Below are positions 1 through 15,240 of a DNA stretch of 64,000 nt, one piece after another. Each line of letters opens with the position of its first letter. Position 1 is the stretch's first letter. Made by a program: the position numbers and the translations under genes. This DNA comes from Lamellibrachia satsuma (taxonomy: Eukaryota > Annelida > Polychaeta > Sabellida > Siboglinidae): the NCBI GenBank assembly GCA_033239005.1, contig BSQZ01000074.1, positions 813,501 to 877,500 on the forward strand, given 5' to 3'. Below the pieces are notes generated by a model, which saw only the letters and a list, made by a program, of their open reading frames with translations, was not told the origin of the DNA and did no database searches.

Positions 1-769
1 CGACAGACTTTATGACCAGTATTGAAAGACATATTGGCAACTCGAACCAGCCTAGCGTGAAGAGACGACTGTAACATAACTGCTGTCTGCACAGGCGTAT
101 ATACGTAAAACGACACCGTGTTTTTTTTAAACCGGCATTGCGCCTCGTCAGGAATAGTAGACGTCGGGGAACGAAGACGATCAACATTGCAGGAACAATT
201 ATTTCGTCCGACAAATAAGAATACACACCTGTGTAGTCTATATAAAAATGGGTCCATTCTCCTATTCCTTTGAACTATCTGTTCAGAACAATACTTTGTT
301 TAGGCCCCATTTACATAACATTATATTTCGCGTTGACAAACACATATATATGTGTGCACAAACGACAATAAATAAAGGCAACACGTAGTGTAGTCGGTGG
401 CACCTGCAAAGACGTTAAAGTCGTTCTCACGGGGGCAATCTAATGTGTGAAATGCACGTTTAACCACGTTATGTTAGGAATGTCTATAATATGTAATTAC
501 TATTTTCTACCTGGGTTAAAAGTATTAAGTGCGCGCGTGTGTGTGTGTATCTGAGAGCATGCGTGTACGAGTGCGCGTGCATGTTCGTGTGAGTATGTGA
601 TTAACATAGATGTAGCACAAGCGCACTTGCGTGCATGCGTGTATGACGCCTACTATCCTGTGATAATGGACAGTGTGTTTATGTGTATGTGTACGTATAT
701 TCGTGTATGTATCCAAATTCGTATATATGCGATCGGAAGCAATTACATCAGCCTATATTCACACTTATG
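1..769. other. Non-coding, no gene seen
   Basis: AT-rich sequence with a GT-rich stretch at 530-600. The short open frames consist of GT/AC-derived residues. No element recognised. Confidence 0.6.
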
Positions 770-2650
<1,881 letters not shown>

Positions 2651-2821
2651 AATCATCACGTCCATCTACCTACAGTACAAGGAAATATTATAATTTTTTT
2701 TAGATAAAAAGCGGGCCGTGTTTATTTAGCTGACATTACGGTAGCTGGAATGAGTAGGACTATGAAGTTGGAAAATAATGCACGGAATATTTTGAGATGG
2801 AACTTTGGTTTTACATGGGAT

Positions 2822-3018
2822 ACATAAGCAGTCCCGCGTCTACGCGTCCCCTATCCGGCTATCCCCGTCCGGCAGTCCCGCGGCTACTTTCTCCTATGCG
2901 GCTATCCCCGTCCGGCAATACCGCTTCTATGTGTCCCCTATTTGGCAATCCCCGTCCGGTTTGTCCACGTCCGGCAGTCCCGTGTATACTTGTCCCCAAT
3001 CCGGCTATCCCTGCAATT
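2822..3018 (+). repeat. GC-rich pyrimidine array (CCCCGTCCGGC type), copy 1
   Basis: Irregular reiteration of GGCTATCCCCGTCCGGCAGT-like words, period about 15-30 bp. It stands out from the AT-rich surroundings. The same words occur at 8373-8530 and 9085-9320. It ends against dispersed repeat B. Confidence 0.7.
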
Positions 3019-4240
3019 CGGTCTGTTTATTTAGTTTCGTTTTGTAAGTCCGTTGCTCATTCCGTTGTTTTCGGCGGCTAATAAGTCAAATGACGTCAGA
3101 CGCAGACCAGTTTCTACGAGTTGAGGCCGATCCGAGCAGCCACTCCTCTACCGCAGTGCCGACACGCAAAAGTGTCTTTATTCCGTGTCTTTGTTCGTCG
3201 TCGGCGCGGCTCGAGCGAGAGCGCAGATATTACGGCGGTGCGGCACGAAATGGGACAATACCTATCTCGTCGGCATAGAGCAGATATGTCATATTATATC
3301 TGTCACATTGACTATGATATCAACAATACGCGCCATTTCGGAAAGCACGCAACGTTTTTTTCCTGGATCTTTATCTTAAAAAGTTAACAAGATTTAAACA
3401 TATTGACATATTAAGCAACACACATTTAATTTAATGGCGTGCCGTGTGACCACCGTGAGCTAACAAGCACGGCTTAACGATAAGCGAGTGCGCACATAAC
3501 CGAAAAAATAGTAGTTCCTTTGTTTTGTCACGAACAAAAATGAAATGTAGCAAGGTAACACATTAGCAAGGTAACAAGGTAACAAGGTAGCAAGTAGGCA
3601 ACGTCACAGGGTAACACTGTTGCAAGGCAGCAGGATAGTGAAGTAGCTCGTAATCTGGCTTTGTTGTGACCATTGGTGCGTAGCTTGTCAACAACAAGAA
3701 TGCCCTTGTGCATGCTGGACAGTCGGCGGAGAGTCTATTGGGGTACCTTGGCACGGAACACTGACCGCACGCGTATAGGGACAACGGTAGATCGTCGTTG
3801 GTAAATAATACCAATACCAACGAAAATATAATTTTGTAATATTCCACCTACTGTGTTCGGTTCAGGGACCTACACAAAGACCCGTCACAACGTCAACCAG
3901 ATGGGTTGAATTCGTCGTGGACAGGCAATACTTTTTATTGACGGGTGTAACATGTCAATGTGTGGCAAGAGAATGCATACTAGATTTTGACTACTATGTG
4001 TTCCGGACGTGTCTTTGCTGCGCATGCGTGGTGGTGTAACTTCTCGCAGGAAATAATGACACTGCACATGCGTAGTCGCATAACTTCACCGGTTTGTCCT
4101 TCGTGTCTAACATTTAGAATATGTTTAGCCGTGTGTAAGTGTAAATGAAATGTTCATGTTGATGCACGTTCATGTAGTGTAATCGAAATGCCTTTTGTTT
4201 ACATGTTCGACTCGAGTTCACATTTGATACGTTGAGTCGT
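3018..4240 (+). repeat. Dispersed repeat B, copy 1 (uninterrupted)
   Basis: Matches 11135-12562 with many substitutions: TCTGTTTATTTAGTTTCGTT at the left, GAGTTGAGGCCGATCCGAGC, GGGACAATACCTATCTCGTC, and ATCGAAATGCCTTTTG at the right. It includes a 9-11-bp reiteration (AGCAAGGTAAC, 3545-3600). It contains the unoccupied version of the site carrying the RT element in copy 2. Confidence 0.75.
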
Positions 4241-4254
4241 GCCTAGATTATCGT

Positions 4255-4680
4255 CGAATTATTCAAGAAACAAATATCTTGGAAAGAATGCGCCCTCTAT
4301 GTGAGTAATCACTGTATTACCCACGTTGGTGTGCAGCAGGAAATAGGTGTAGGACATTTGTCCTAAAAATTGGTGGGGGTGAGAATTTGAGCTTCAAAAA
4401 TAGGTGAGAGGTGCGATTGGTGGGTGGTGGGAAGTAGACTAGTATAAGTGGTGGGAGGTTGGCCCCAAAACAAGAGAAATATGAGAGGATGATAATCCTG
4501 CCGCACCCTGTCGCTCACTCTGGTCGTGATCACAGTTCACCGACATGTTTCCATTAATAGCGCACCGTGCGACCGTGGTTATAGTATACTCTTGTAACGA
4601 TACGGGAGCGCGCATGCAACTTTCAAAGTATTTCATTTATTTCCTCTTGTGCAAAACTGTAACTATTTTCGTTATGTAAG
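4255..4680 (+). repeat. Dispersed repeat D, copy 1
   Basis: AGTAATCACTGTATTACCCA, then AGTAGACTAGTATAAGTGGT and a CACCCTGTCGCTCACTC block occur in the same order at 8680-8900. The right end overlaps a block related to repeat A (GCGCACCGTGCGACCGTGGT, 4560-4580). Confidence 0.6.
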
Positions 4681-5799
4681 GCGCATAACTCTCTAATTAA
4701 CTGACACAAGTACACCAGCTTATATGTGCACTTATAGATTGAATCGCCTTTTAATGTTATACGTGTATTTTATTTAAAAAAATATTTTTTAGCATAATTT
4801 GCGAAGCCTCATAAACCATTTATCCTAACCAGTTATTTAGCTACGTCAGGTTTTACTTATAATTTGTGACAAGTTAGATTTGAGAAAGTTTGTTTTGAAA
4901 TTAAGTTCGTGTCTAACAATGGATGTGTGTATCTCGTTTGTTATAATTTTGTATATTGACATTTTATATTTTCTGCCAAATTAAAAGTAGACACATAGGT
5001 TTCAATGAATATATTTAAAATAACATTTTACATCTTGTAATTTTAATATGTCTTCTATACTGATTTTGTTTTATATATGTTCTGTTTGCGAATTGTATCT
5101 GCATTCTATTTTCCCCTGTCTATTTATCTTCTATGGGGGAATATACGTATGGTATCTCCCCTGGGGTAAATATCCTACTGTAGCCCCTGGGGGTCGATAT
5201 TCTAATGTACTCCCTATGGGGTATATATCCTAGCGTTTCTGCTCCAAGCTGGGACCATGTTCTTGGTGCTTTTTTGAATTAATTTGTACAGGTAAATGTA
5301 TTTATATAACCGCCACAATGATGTCCACCTTTCTGATCTGAGGCTAAATGGTCGTGTGCAGCCCTATTCCAGTGTATCCACAAATTACTGTTTTCTTCTA
5401 CATTTCTGAGAGAAAATTTTAATTTTCCATATCTAACTATACAAAGTCAACATATTTGCGTTCATCGTCTAAATACAAGATTTATCAAGCTTGTCCTACC
5501 TAAAATATTTAACAACACGCATATTACTAACTATGTAATTATTTGTATTTTTGTTTTCTGGCGGGGACATAGATTTAACTAAATGATAATTCGATATGAA
5601 TGGCCGCAGCTCGTTTGATGCATATATCACATATGAAGATATGTATAGGTTGTGACTGGGCAATTTATTGGCGATTGTAAATTAAATACAGTATATGTTA
5701 TGAACACCAATTTTACAGTTACATTCCTAAGAAAATCGAAGCATTTATAACTCTCATCAGCATAGAAATATTGCTGTCAGAAAGAAAAGTGAACGCATA

Positions 5800-5925
5800 G
5801 TGTGTATGTATGTATATATGTATGTATGAATGTATGTATGTATGTATGTATGTATGTATGTATGTATGTATGTATGTATGTATGTATGTATGTATGTATG
5901 TATGTATGTATGTATGTATGTATGT
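5800..5925. repeat. (ATGT)n microsatellite
   Basis: About 30 tetranucleotide units with one GAAT interruption near 5829. Confidence 0.97.
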
Positions 5926-6381
5926 CACCAACGCATGCACACTCGCATGTATGTATGTGACAATGATATCAACGTTGGGGATGTGACACGCCACTGGCAC
6001 TACGAACAATGAGCAGTGCCCCCCCCACCCAAGGCTGTGTTTTTGTGCTAAATTAATTTCTTTATAGCACAATTGCTTATAAGGGTAACAATAATGTGAA
6101 CAGTTAACAGTTTTGACATTTTCGTCAATTGTTCTTTCTTGTTCACTGAATGCGCCATTTTGAAAATCCCCACAAAGTTTAAAATCATTAAGACACTCTG
6201 TCACAAACAATTTTCCAAATAATAAAAAGCGCTTACCGTTACCGGTATAAATAGGAGTGACACACTCGTATTTATACCGGCAACGATACGGTCAATTCAT
6301 GTTGGCGGCGTAGAATCGGTTGCCGTTTCTGTTTACTTTAATTATTCACAATGTAAGCGTTTCATCAATGCGTATCAACGC

Positions 6382-6595
<214 letters not shown>

Positions 6596-7339
6596 CGCAC
6601 GAACGCACTCACCCACGCACGCATACTCGCATGTAATATTTCAGACGACAACAAATAACATAGGCAACACATAAAGGAATCAATAAGTCACTTTGTTATA
6701 CAAAAACATCCAAATAATAAAACGCGCGTGTCACTTCTATCTATACCGGTAATAATCCGGTCAATTCATGCTGGCTGCGTAGAATCGGTTGCTGTTTTAG
6801 TTTACATTTACTATTCACAAGTTAAGATACGTCACTATGCTAAACACACATTCTGGCTGAAGCTTAAATAAAAAACCGAACAACGTTGCGCCAAATGCTA
6901 TAAAGCGACATTACGTAGCAGCCACGTCACGGATTGTCTGGCAACTTTACATTTGCGGCCATGTTGAAAGCTTGACAGGGTCCATCAATTATGTAACGCA
7001 TATAATTCCCTAATAAAGCGACATGGAAGGAGTGCCACCACGCGCCACCACGCGCCACCACGCAATAACCAAGTGTCATACTGTCAAACAATACTACTGC
7101 AATCTATTGAGCATTATCACATTGACGAATATTTGAATATCATTTTACTTTTTATAGAGGACGTGACTTATGTATAGAATAAGGAGGGGGCATAGTGCCC
7201 AGGTGATTAATGCCGCTACCCTTTCCTTCTGTTCATAAGGCTCGAAAATAAGAATTTCTAAATAGTCATTTGGATATAGTAAATAGCATAACAGAATACA
7301 AAACTATAAAGGGTAAATATGATATAAGTATATTTTATA

Positions 7340-8245
7340 ATTTATACATCGAAGCACATTGCTCAGTCGGCTTCTTTGATGTGTCGATTCATGCTGGCGG
7401 CGTAGAATCGGTTGCGGTTTCCTTTTACTTTAGTTATTCACACTGTAAGCGTTTCATCAATACGTATCTATGTAAAACACATATTCTGGCTCAATCTGAA
7501 AAAAAAGTTGCTCCATACATGTCCTATGATATATAACCACGTCAGTAGTTACTGAGCTTTGACAAGCCTGGCTTGTCGCGACTAGGGAGTATAGCATATG
7601 GTATACTGCCATGATAACAACTATGTCATAATGATAATAGTTACGTGGAGGTTCTGATCCTGCGTCTCACTGGAGAGCAAACATGCATAGAAAATATATA
7701 GTTCCTTACCTAAATTACAGTCGAGTTTTTCAAGAACCAGGTATCGTCGCTGTTTGGAAAGTTTCTGTCTTTGTCACAAATCACTGCGTGGCTCTCTCGA
7801 CTTCACCGCACAGTGTGTATGGCGTGAGAACAACGCACCGATACGTTTCACTTGATAAATCACCGTGCTACTACCGTGGTTACAGCACACCAGTGTAACT
7901 ATGCGCGAGTGCGCACGCAGCCTTCAAAGTAGTTTCTCTATTTCCTCACGTGCAAGACTGTAATTATGTTAATACTGTAACGCACATAACTCCATAATTA
8001 AGTTACACATATTTTCTACTTGCCTAATAAATCTAACCTGTGCAAAATCCAGTTTAGATACTTTTTCAATAATGATGAAAGGACAGTGATTTGTGTGCAC
8101 AGAGGCGCCATCACGCGTTAATTGTTTAAACACATTCAGCATGCAATTATTTCGAAGACTCAGACATTCCCACAATACTACTGACATCTAATAAGTATTA
8201 CCACATTGAAGAATAGTTTAGGTTATCAAGTAAGTCCATATTAGC
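7340..8245 (+). repeat. Dispersed repeat A, copy 3
   Basis: Starts within the GTAGAATCGGTTGCGG segment (7387 onward) and follows copy 1 closely from 1661 to 2520. Between them 7683-7898 and 1970-2180 differ at only scattered positions. Confidence 0.75.
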
Positions 8246-8373
8246 TTCCCTCCGTCTACCTGCCCCTATCTCTCTATTCCCTCCGTCTACCTGCCCGTAT
8301 CTGTCTATTCCCTCCGTCTACCTGCCCGTATATGTCTATTCCCTCCGTCTACCTGCCCCTATCTGTCTATTCC
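8245..8373 (+). repeat. 31-bp tandem repeat, 4 copies
   Basis: Units containing CCTCCGTCTACCTGCCC followed by TATCTGTCTATTC, nearly identical. They pass directly into the GC-rich GTCCGGC array. Confidence 0.9.
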
Positions 8374-8530
8374 CGTCCGGTTGTCCCCGTCCCGCCAACC
8401 CGCGTCTACCTGCCCCTATCTTGCTATCCCCGTCCAGGTGTCCCCGACCGGCAGTCCCACGTCTACGTGTCCCAAATTCGGATCTCCACCATCCAGATGT
8501 TCCTTGTCCAGCTGTCCACTCCCCGATTAT
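8373..8530 (+). repeat. GC-rich pyrimidine array (CCCCGTCCGGC type), copy 2
   Basis: Words such as CCCGTCCGGTTGTCCCCGTC and GTCCAGGTGTCCCC continue the 31-bp array. Short open frames arise on both strands and look accidental. Confidence 0.7.
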
Positions 8531-8679
8531 CTGTCTCTCCATGATGATATTATTTATGATATATTATTGTATTGTATATAAGTAACTTTCTCTTGATTGT
8601 TTTTTTTATGTTATGTTCTTCAACATAACGTTTCTGGCGGTTCTATTTTATGTTTATCTAATATCACAACACAGATATC

Positions 8680-8900
8680 CTCACTTCTTGGAAAATATGT
8701 GTCCTCTAAGTGACTAATCACTGTATTACCCGCGTTGGGGTGCCACAGTAAGTAGGTGAGATATGGTATTGGTAGGTTACGAGAAGTAGACTAGTATAAT
8801 TGTTGGGAGGTGGGAGTTTGGCCCAAATCAGGAGGAAGATGGGAGGTTGATACTCGCTGGCGCACCTTGTCACTCACTCGAGTCATGATCCCAGCAGTGA
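8680..8900 (+). repeat. Dispersed repeat D, copy 2
   Basis: Diverged match to 4255-4540, with ACTAATCACTGTATTACCCG and AGTAGACTAGTATAATTGTT as landmarks. Confidence 0.6.
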
Positions 8901-9084
8901 GTTTGACTATATAAGAACATAAAGCCTGTCTTACCGTGCCACTTGAAATTTAGCTTTGACGGGGGTTTACGACATTACGTCGAACATTATAGTGCATTGA
9001 ACGACTATTGCTATTTTCGTCACATTTCACAGGAGAATAAACATATAAATGTGAGCACCCTCTTGAAGCTACCATGACAATTAA

Positions 9085-9320
9085 AACCTGTTTTCTGTCC
9101 CCCGCCGGACTGTTCTCATCCGGCTGTCCCTGGCCCTACTGTCCCCCCGTCCACCCGTCTTCCGTCAGGTAGTGCCTCGTCCTACCGTCCCCGTCCGGCA
9201 ATCCCCCTTCGATTATCCATGTCCGGTTGTCCCACGTCCGAATGTCCCGCGTCTAGCTTTCCCAAATTCGGCTGTCCCCCTTCCGGATGTCCCTTGTTCA
9301 TCTGTTCACTTCCCGACTCT
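9085..9320 (+). repeat. GC-rich pyrimidine array (CCCCGTCCGGC type), copy 3
   Basis: Irregular words like CATCCGGCTGTCCCTGG and CCCCGTCCGGCAATCC. The same downstream text as copy 2 follows (TTTATGTTCTTCAACATAACG-like, near 8610 and 9380), so copies 2 and 3 belong to a larger duplicated segment. Confidence 0.7.
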
Positions 9321-10179
9321 CTCTCGGTGATGATACTATTGTAACTAAATAACTTTCTTATGATTGTTTTCATTCTATGTTGTGTTCTTCAACATAACGT
9401 TTCTGGCATTATTGTATGTTTATCCAATAGGGGAATGGGAAGAACCATTCGGCACACCACACAGGTAGCATCAGTTGCTTGGGTAGAAAGCTCCAATAAA
9501 AAGAGCAGGAATGTTTATATTATAAACTGAATTTACAAGTAATTTAACCATAAGTGATGTGGCTAAAGCGATATCCACGGGGATTCCATGTACCAACAAT
9601 GGTAATATATTCCTTATTGTAGGCAATTTAAAATGTGCCAATATGCCCTCAGTAATACCCATCAGATCACAAATTTGTTCGATCGGGATGACGTCAACCA
9701 CGAGAGCAGTTGTTAATTGGTTTCAAAACAACAGTCATTGTTCGGTACTTTTCCCTGTGGCACATGGCTCAGTCGACTTCTGTGACGTAGGTGTCGCCCC
9801 TTTTTACAAAGAGTAATTCGCACTTTATGCTGAATAAGTTCGCCCTGCAATACACATTTGCATGTCTGCACGCAACTGTGCTGTTAGCCACCTCCATTCC
9901 AGAACAATGAGGCACACCCGCACGTGCTACATTTTGCTAAATAGTCTGTTTCTTGTTGGAGTTGTAGTTTGGAAACTGGCAGTTGTAAACTGCTACCTAC
10001 ACTAGTTATTGAGACCTAGTCACTTGGCATAAATAGACACGACCCACCTTCCTCAATTTACATTTCGCGGAGGGAAAAACACATTACCGATATCACCCAG
10101 GGTAGGTAGTAATACCTTGCTATGTAGGCAGCAATGGAAATAAAAGTAACGAAATACAGTATTAATTGTTTGTCCAGCT
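9321..10179. other. Non-coding, unclassified
   Basis: Two overlapping short open frames (minus 9471-9701, plus 9559-9816) are the only notable content. Neither has a start context, domain or copy elsewhere in the window. I saw nothing else. Confidence 0.5.
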
Positions 10180-10405
10180 GCTAGCTTAACTAAGCTGACT
10201 GGTGGCCTAATTAAACCGAATGCTGGCCTAATTAAACTGACTGCTGGCCTAACTACATTGTTTGCTGGACTAACTGCACTGAACGGTGGCATAATTAAAC
10301 TGACTGCAAGCCTAAATAAATCGACTGCTGGCTTAACTACACAGATTGCTGGACTAACTAAACCGACGGCAGGCTTAATTAAACTGCTTGCACGTCTAAC
10401 GGTAA
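10180..10405 (+). repeat. 21-bp minisatellite, about 10 copies
   Basis: Diverged units of the type TAATTAAACTGACTGCTGGC, period 21. Because the period is a multiple of three, an open frame with heptads like LTKPTAG appears on +, and a similar one on -. I regard both as by-products. Confidence 0.8.
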
Positions 10406-11040
10406 CCACACCAACCCCCATAACCCATCGAGTGTGTTTTAATTTCATGAATTACTTGTGTGACCGAACTATTGCCAACTTTTAAGTTAGAAGGGCAAAC
10501 GTTTGGCATTGTGTTTGTGCATTATGAGGATGTCTTTTACGTAACCTACCAGAGAAGACTGTCGGTGCAGTTGGTTCTGAGGATTATTGTAAGAGTTTAA
10601 GTAACTCACCCTTCTTAGCCTATTGTTCTTCTAATGTAGTCTATACCACTGAAAACATTACTTCGACCACGTGTATTACATATTGTGGGAACAGTGCAGA
10701 CGAACCGGGAGGAATGTTTGATAGAGTAGCAAAATACAATTCCAACAATTTCTAGCGGTCATGCCAATTGTTTATAGTTGCTTGCACTTCATATGGCTGT
10801 CCCTTGTGAGTGAAACTTAAGCAATTACATATTGTAATGAATATATTCACAATGTAAACCAATTCAGCTGGTTCCGGAACAGGCAGGTACTGGGAAACGA
10901 TATTGAAATTAATGTCAGTACTCACTCACAAATATTCTAGCATTTGGATGCCGGGGTGTGTGCACCAGCCAATGTTCGAATGTTAGCCATGTTAGTACTT
11001 AGCATTATTCTAGTAGTGCAAGCTCTTCCCCTCCGTCTAC
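10406..11040. other. Non-coding, nothing recognised
   Basis: Single-copy-looking AT-rich sequence between the 21-bp array and the CGCA tract. Confidence 0.5.
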
Positions 11041-11065
11041 ACGCTCGCACGCTCGCACGTACGCT

Positions 11066-11097
<32 letters not shown>

Positions 11098-11128
11098 CAC
11101 ACACACAAACACACACACACACACACAA
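11041..11128. repeat. (CGCA)n / (AC)n compound microsatellite
   Basis: CGCA/CGCT units grade into AC units, abutting repeat B copy 2. Confidence 0.9.
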
Positions 11129-11134
11129 CCGCAG

Positions 11135-14120
11135 GTCAGTCTGTTTATTTAGTTTCGTTTTTGTTAGTCCGTTGTTCAGTGCGTTGTTATTGGCGGCTGG
11201 TAAGTGAATTGACGTCAAACGCAGACCGATTTCTGCGAGTTGAGGCCGATCCGAGCAGTGGCGACACACAAAAGCCGGTGCCTTTATTCCGTGTTTGTGT
11301 TCGTTGTCGGCGCGGCCCCAGCGAGAAGCGCGGCCCGAGCGAGAGCTCGCTGATTACGGCGGTGCCGAATGGCGTTTGGCACGAAATGGGACAATACCTA
11401 TCTCGTCGGCACACAGCAGATATGTCATATCGTGTGCCATTATATATGTCACATTTACACTGTTCTTTATCAGTAGGTTTGTCGTGTTGTGTGCCATTGT
11501 GATTGATTTGTCACTGTACCGTTGTCGTATCCTGTCACATTGTTATCAATATGATGTCCTTTCGTCTTCTGTCACATTACACTGCGGGTTATCAGTATGT
11601 CCTCGATGTCTTTCTGGGCCATGGGTTAGTTCTGCAAATATGTTTTATACATATAATTATTAAAATTATTTTAAAAAAAAGCTCGCCATTTCGGAGAGCA
11701 CTCAATGTGTTTTCTGGATCTTTACCTTCACGATTTAACAATATTTAAACAGATTGACATCTTAAGCAACACACGTTTCATTTAAAGGCGTGCCGTGTGA
11801 CCACCTTGAGCTAACAATTATAGCTTAACGATGAGCGAGTGCGCACACAACCTGCAAAGTGGTTCCTTTGTTTTGTCACGAACAAAAATGAAATGTAGCA
11901 CAGTAGCAAAATGGCAAGGTAGCAAGATAGCAAGGAAGCAAGTAAGCAACGTCACAGGGTATCAAAGTTGCAAGGCGGCAGGATAGTAAGGTAGATCGTA
12001 AGCTGGCTTAGTTGTGACCAGTGGTGTGAAGCTTGTCTACGGCTGCAATGCCCTTCTGCATACTGGACAGTCAGCGGAGATTCTAGTGGGGTACCTTCAT
12101 GTCGGGTTTACTTAATTACGCTGTTTACACTTGGCACTGAACACTGACCGCACGCGTCGTATGCGCGTAGGGACAACGGGCAATAATACCAATACCCACG
12201 AAAACATAATTTTACCATATTTCACAGACTGTGGAATAAGAATCGGTTCAAGGACTGACGTGGATACCAGTCACAACGTCAAATTGATGGGCTGACTTCG
12301 TCGTGGACGGGTGTAGCCCATCAATGTGTGGCAAGAGTATACATACTACATTTTGACTACTACCTGTTCCGGAAGTGTACTTACTGCGCATGCCTGGTGG
12401 TGTAATTTCCTGCGGGAAATGATGATGCTGCACATGCGTGTTCTCATAACTTCCGCGGTTTTTCCTTCATGTCTAACATTTATAATTTATTCAGCCGTGT
12501 GTAAATGTAAATTAAATGTTCATATTGATGCACCTAACATGTAGTGCAATCGAAATCCTTTTGAAGTGGCGAAAGTTATCCCAGTATTTAAAAAAGGAAA
12601 TCCAACAATTATTAACAATTACCGACCAATATCCCTCCCACCGGTTGTCTCTAAAATGATGGAAAAAATCCTTGCCCATCAACTGTCCTCATATTTTGAA
12701 AGCAAGAAACTCTTTGTTAATATGGATTTAGAGACGGCAAATCAACCGAGTACGCTGCACTAGAATTGGTAGAGAGAATCATAAATAAATTGACAATAAT
12801 GAGGTACCAGTTAGTATATTCCTTGATTTGTCGAAAGCTTTCGACACCCTAAATCATAAGATTCTACTAAAGAAATTAAAATGTTATGGCATAGTAGGAG
12901 TACCATTTAACAAATAGAACACTACTGGTGTGCCTCAGGGCTCAATTCTGGGACCACTATTATTCATAATATATATTAATGATTTTTTCAGAGCCTAGTC
13001 AAGTGTTTAATTTGACATAATATGCAGATGACACAACACTTTTAAGCATATTGATTAATTTTGTAAACGCACAAAATGCAGATAGCGATTTGTTAATAAA
13101 TAAAGAACTCGTTAAAATTAACAGATGGCTTGTAATAAATAAACTTTCACTAAACATAGCTAAATATAAATGCATGGTCTTCCACATGCATAGAAAACAT
13201 ATAGAAGCACCCGCTCCGAAATTCAATAATATCATTAAAGAAAAAGTTAATGAATTTAATTTTCTTGGTCTGACTTTGGATACACATTTAAATTGGAAGA
13301 AACACTCAGAACATATATCAAACAGATGCGCGAGAATAATCGGGATACTAAACATACTTAAGCAAGAACTGCCTTTGAAAATAAAAATCATGCTTTATAA
13401 TACATTACTTGTGCCACAAATAAATTACTGCCTGACAATATGGGGGTTTCAATGTGAAAGAATAAATAAGCTTCAAAAAAGGCAATACGGATAATTACGC
13501 AGAGCAAATATAATGAACACACTTCACCACTATTTAAAACTATGAATCTGTTAACAGTCAAAGATATGCAAGCATTGCAAGAACTTAAATTTTGTTATAA
13601 ATTCATACATAATAAATTACCTGTCTACTTACAACACTGGCAGTTAATTACAAACTTAATCATACATAACCCCAATACGCATTAATTTGCAAAAGCGATC
13701 TCTAAAACACACATTCTACCAATAACATTAAACGATACCCCCCAAATTGTGAAAGATAAACACTATACGCATTGTCTACGAGGTTTCGTAAACTATGCAT
13801 AGTATAATTTTATAAATAAATATAACAATTCATGTGCGATCGTGAACTGTTACATATGCATGCGCAACTAAAGACAATACTAAAATTTGCATAGTAAGGT
13901 ACATGGATATTGTGCACACATGTAGAACGTACACGCACTCGCAAAATACTTTGATGATGGTTACGCATTTTGAACTTTGATTATATGTATAGTCAATTCT
14001 ACGGTGGCTCCTATGCCAGCGACAACTTGCAGTTTTAATAGGAGTCTCCAATAATAAACTATTTCTGATTATGATTGTTTACATGTTCGACTCGAGTTCA
14101 CGTTTGATACGTTGAATCGT
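11135..14120 (+). repeat. Dispersed repeat B, copy 2 (split by a retrotransposon)
   Basis: 11135-12562 and 14073-14120 align to one continuous stretch of copy 1 (3018-4240). The 1.5 kb between them is the truncated non-LTR element. The right part begins TTTACATGTTCGACTCGAGT, as at 4198. Confidence 0.75.
12563..14072 (+). mobile_element. 5'-truncated Jockey-like non-LTR retrotransposon (RT pseudogene)
   Basis: Broken + frames encode the middle and C-terminal parts of an ORF2 reverse transcriptase. Visible are YRPISLPPVVSKMMEKIL (about 12620-12680), a GVPQGSILGPLLF-type motif with a stop and shifts upstream (about 12930), the YADDTT catalytic box (13021-13038), and a C-terminal tail ending with a NCYICMRN-type motif near 13855-13870. 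There are at least four frame breaks. A 3' untranslated tail of about 200 bp follows. Dispersed repeat B is continuous across its ends: the sequence left of 12562 and right of 14073 corresponds to one unbroken stretch at about 4140-4240. The element therefore inserted into repeat B. Confidence 0.8.
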
Positions 14121-14459
14121 AACTGTGTGCTGTCTATAAACGTGACAATGTAGCACTATGATTGATAATCTGATGAATTATGTACTCAGCAGTCAAAACA
14201 GTGCATTGGTTTCAATAACGTACTCTACGGTGTGTTCACTGCGTGTCGATTGTCATCATGAACACGTAGCAGTCCTCTCAATAATGTGCCGTATGGTGTG
14301 GTCAAAGACAATGCCTAAAGTGAATTAGGGAGTTTTCCTTTGATTGTCTGTCCACACTTCAACTGGGTTGCAGATACATTAACGAGTATCATACCATTAA
14401 TTATTTTAGTCAACTGATTTTCACCAGCCCAACAGTGCTAATATTGAATTGATTGGCTC
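14121..14459. other. Non-coding, nothing recognised
   Basis: Lies between repeat B copy 2 and the second RT fragment. Probably transposon-derived, but no motif was seen. Confidence 0.5.
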
Positions 14460-15240
14460 TTGTTAGGGTTAACAATGAGGGTGATAAACAACATTTACAA
14501 AACGATCTAGACAAACTAGTTAAATGGTCTGAGAAATTACAGACGATGCTCAATTTTGGGAAATGTACATGCGTACATATAGGACACTGAAACTTGGATG
14601 TAAACTATGAAATTGGATGTACTGTTCTAGGTGCTACTATAAAAGAAAAGGACTCAGGAGTTGCAATAAGTACTTATATGAAAGTTTCAGAGCAGTGTTT
14701 TATTGCAGCTTCAAAGGGAAATCAAATTATTGGGTTGATTAGGATAAATACACAATACAATAAAAAATCTAATTATACCTCTGTATAAAGCAATAGTTAG
14801 GTCTCATTTAGAGTACTGTATACAAGCTCGGAGACCACATCATCAGAAGGATATAGATACGCTTGAATGTATACATAATAATGATTCCTGAACTGAGGGA
14901 CCTTTGCTATGAAGAACGACTGAAAGAATGTGGTTTGACAACTCTAGAGACAAGGCGGTTAAGAAGAGATCAGATTGAAGTTCTTAAGATATTAAATGAA
15001 TATATGAAAATACTGATAGGAATATTTTTCTCACTCAAGATAGATAACATAAATAGAGGAAATGGGGTAAAATTAGTAAAGGATCAATGCAGATTGGATA
15101 TCAGGAAGTACTCATTCTCACAGAGGACAATCATTAAATGGAATACATTATCTACAGAGTGTAATTGCTAGCAGCGTAAATATGTTTAAAAACCAGGCTG
15201 ACAAATATCTCAGGAGTGAACTGCTTTGTGATGTGATTAC
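14460..15240 (+). mobile_element. Non-LTR retrotransposon fragment (RT C-terminal part)
   Basis: Frames read the region after the catalytic box of a CR1/Jockey-like RT: LNFGKC and VLGATIKEKD (about 14550-14650), then ELRDL, EERLKECGLTTLETRRLR (about 14890-14965) and a C-terminal RTIIKWNTLS near 15130. A frameshift near 14770 and other stops make it a pseudogene. The same subfamily occurs inverted at 16400-16866. Confidence 0.75.

Noticed and set aside
3090..3387. Overlapping short open frames resembling a small basic protein
   Set aside because: They lie in repeat B. The second copy near 11.2-11.5 kb has indels that change all frames.
10053..10485. Heptad-repeat proteins on both strands
   Set aside because: Created by the 21-bp minisatellite, with no start context or conservation.
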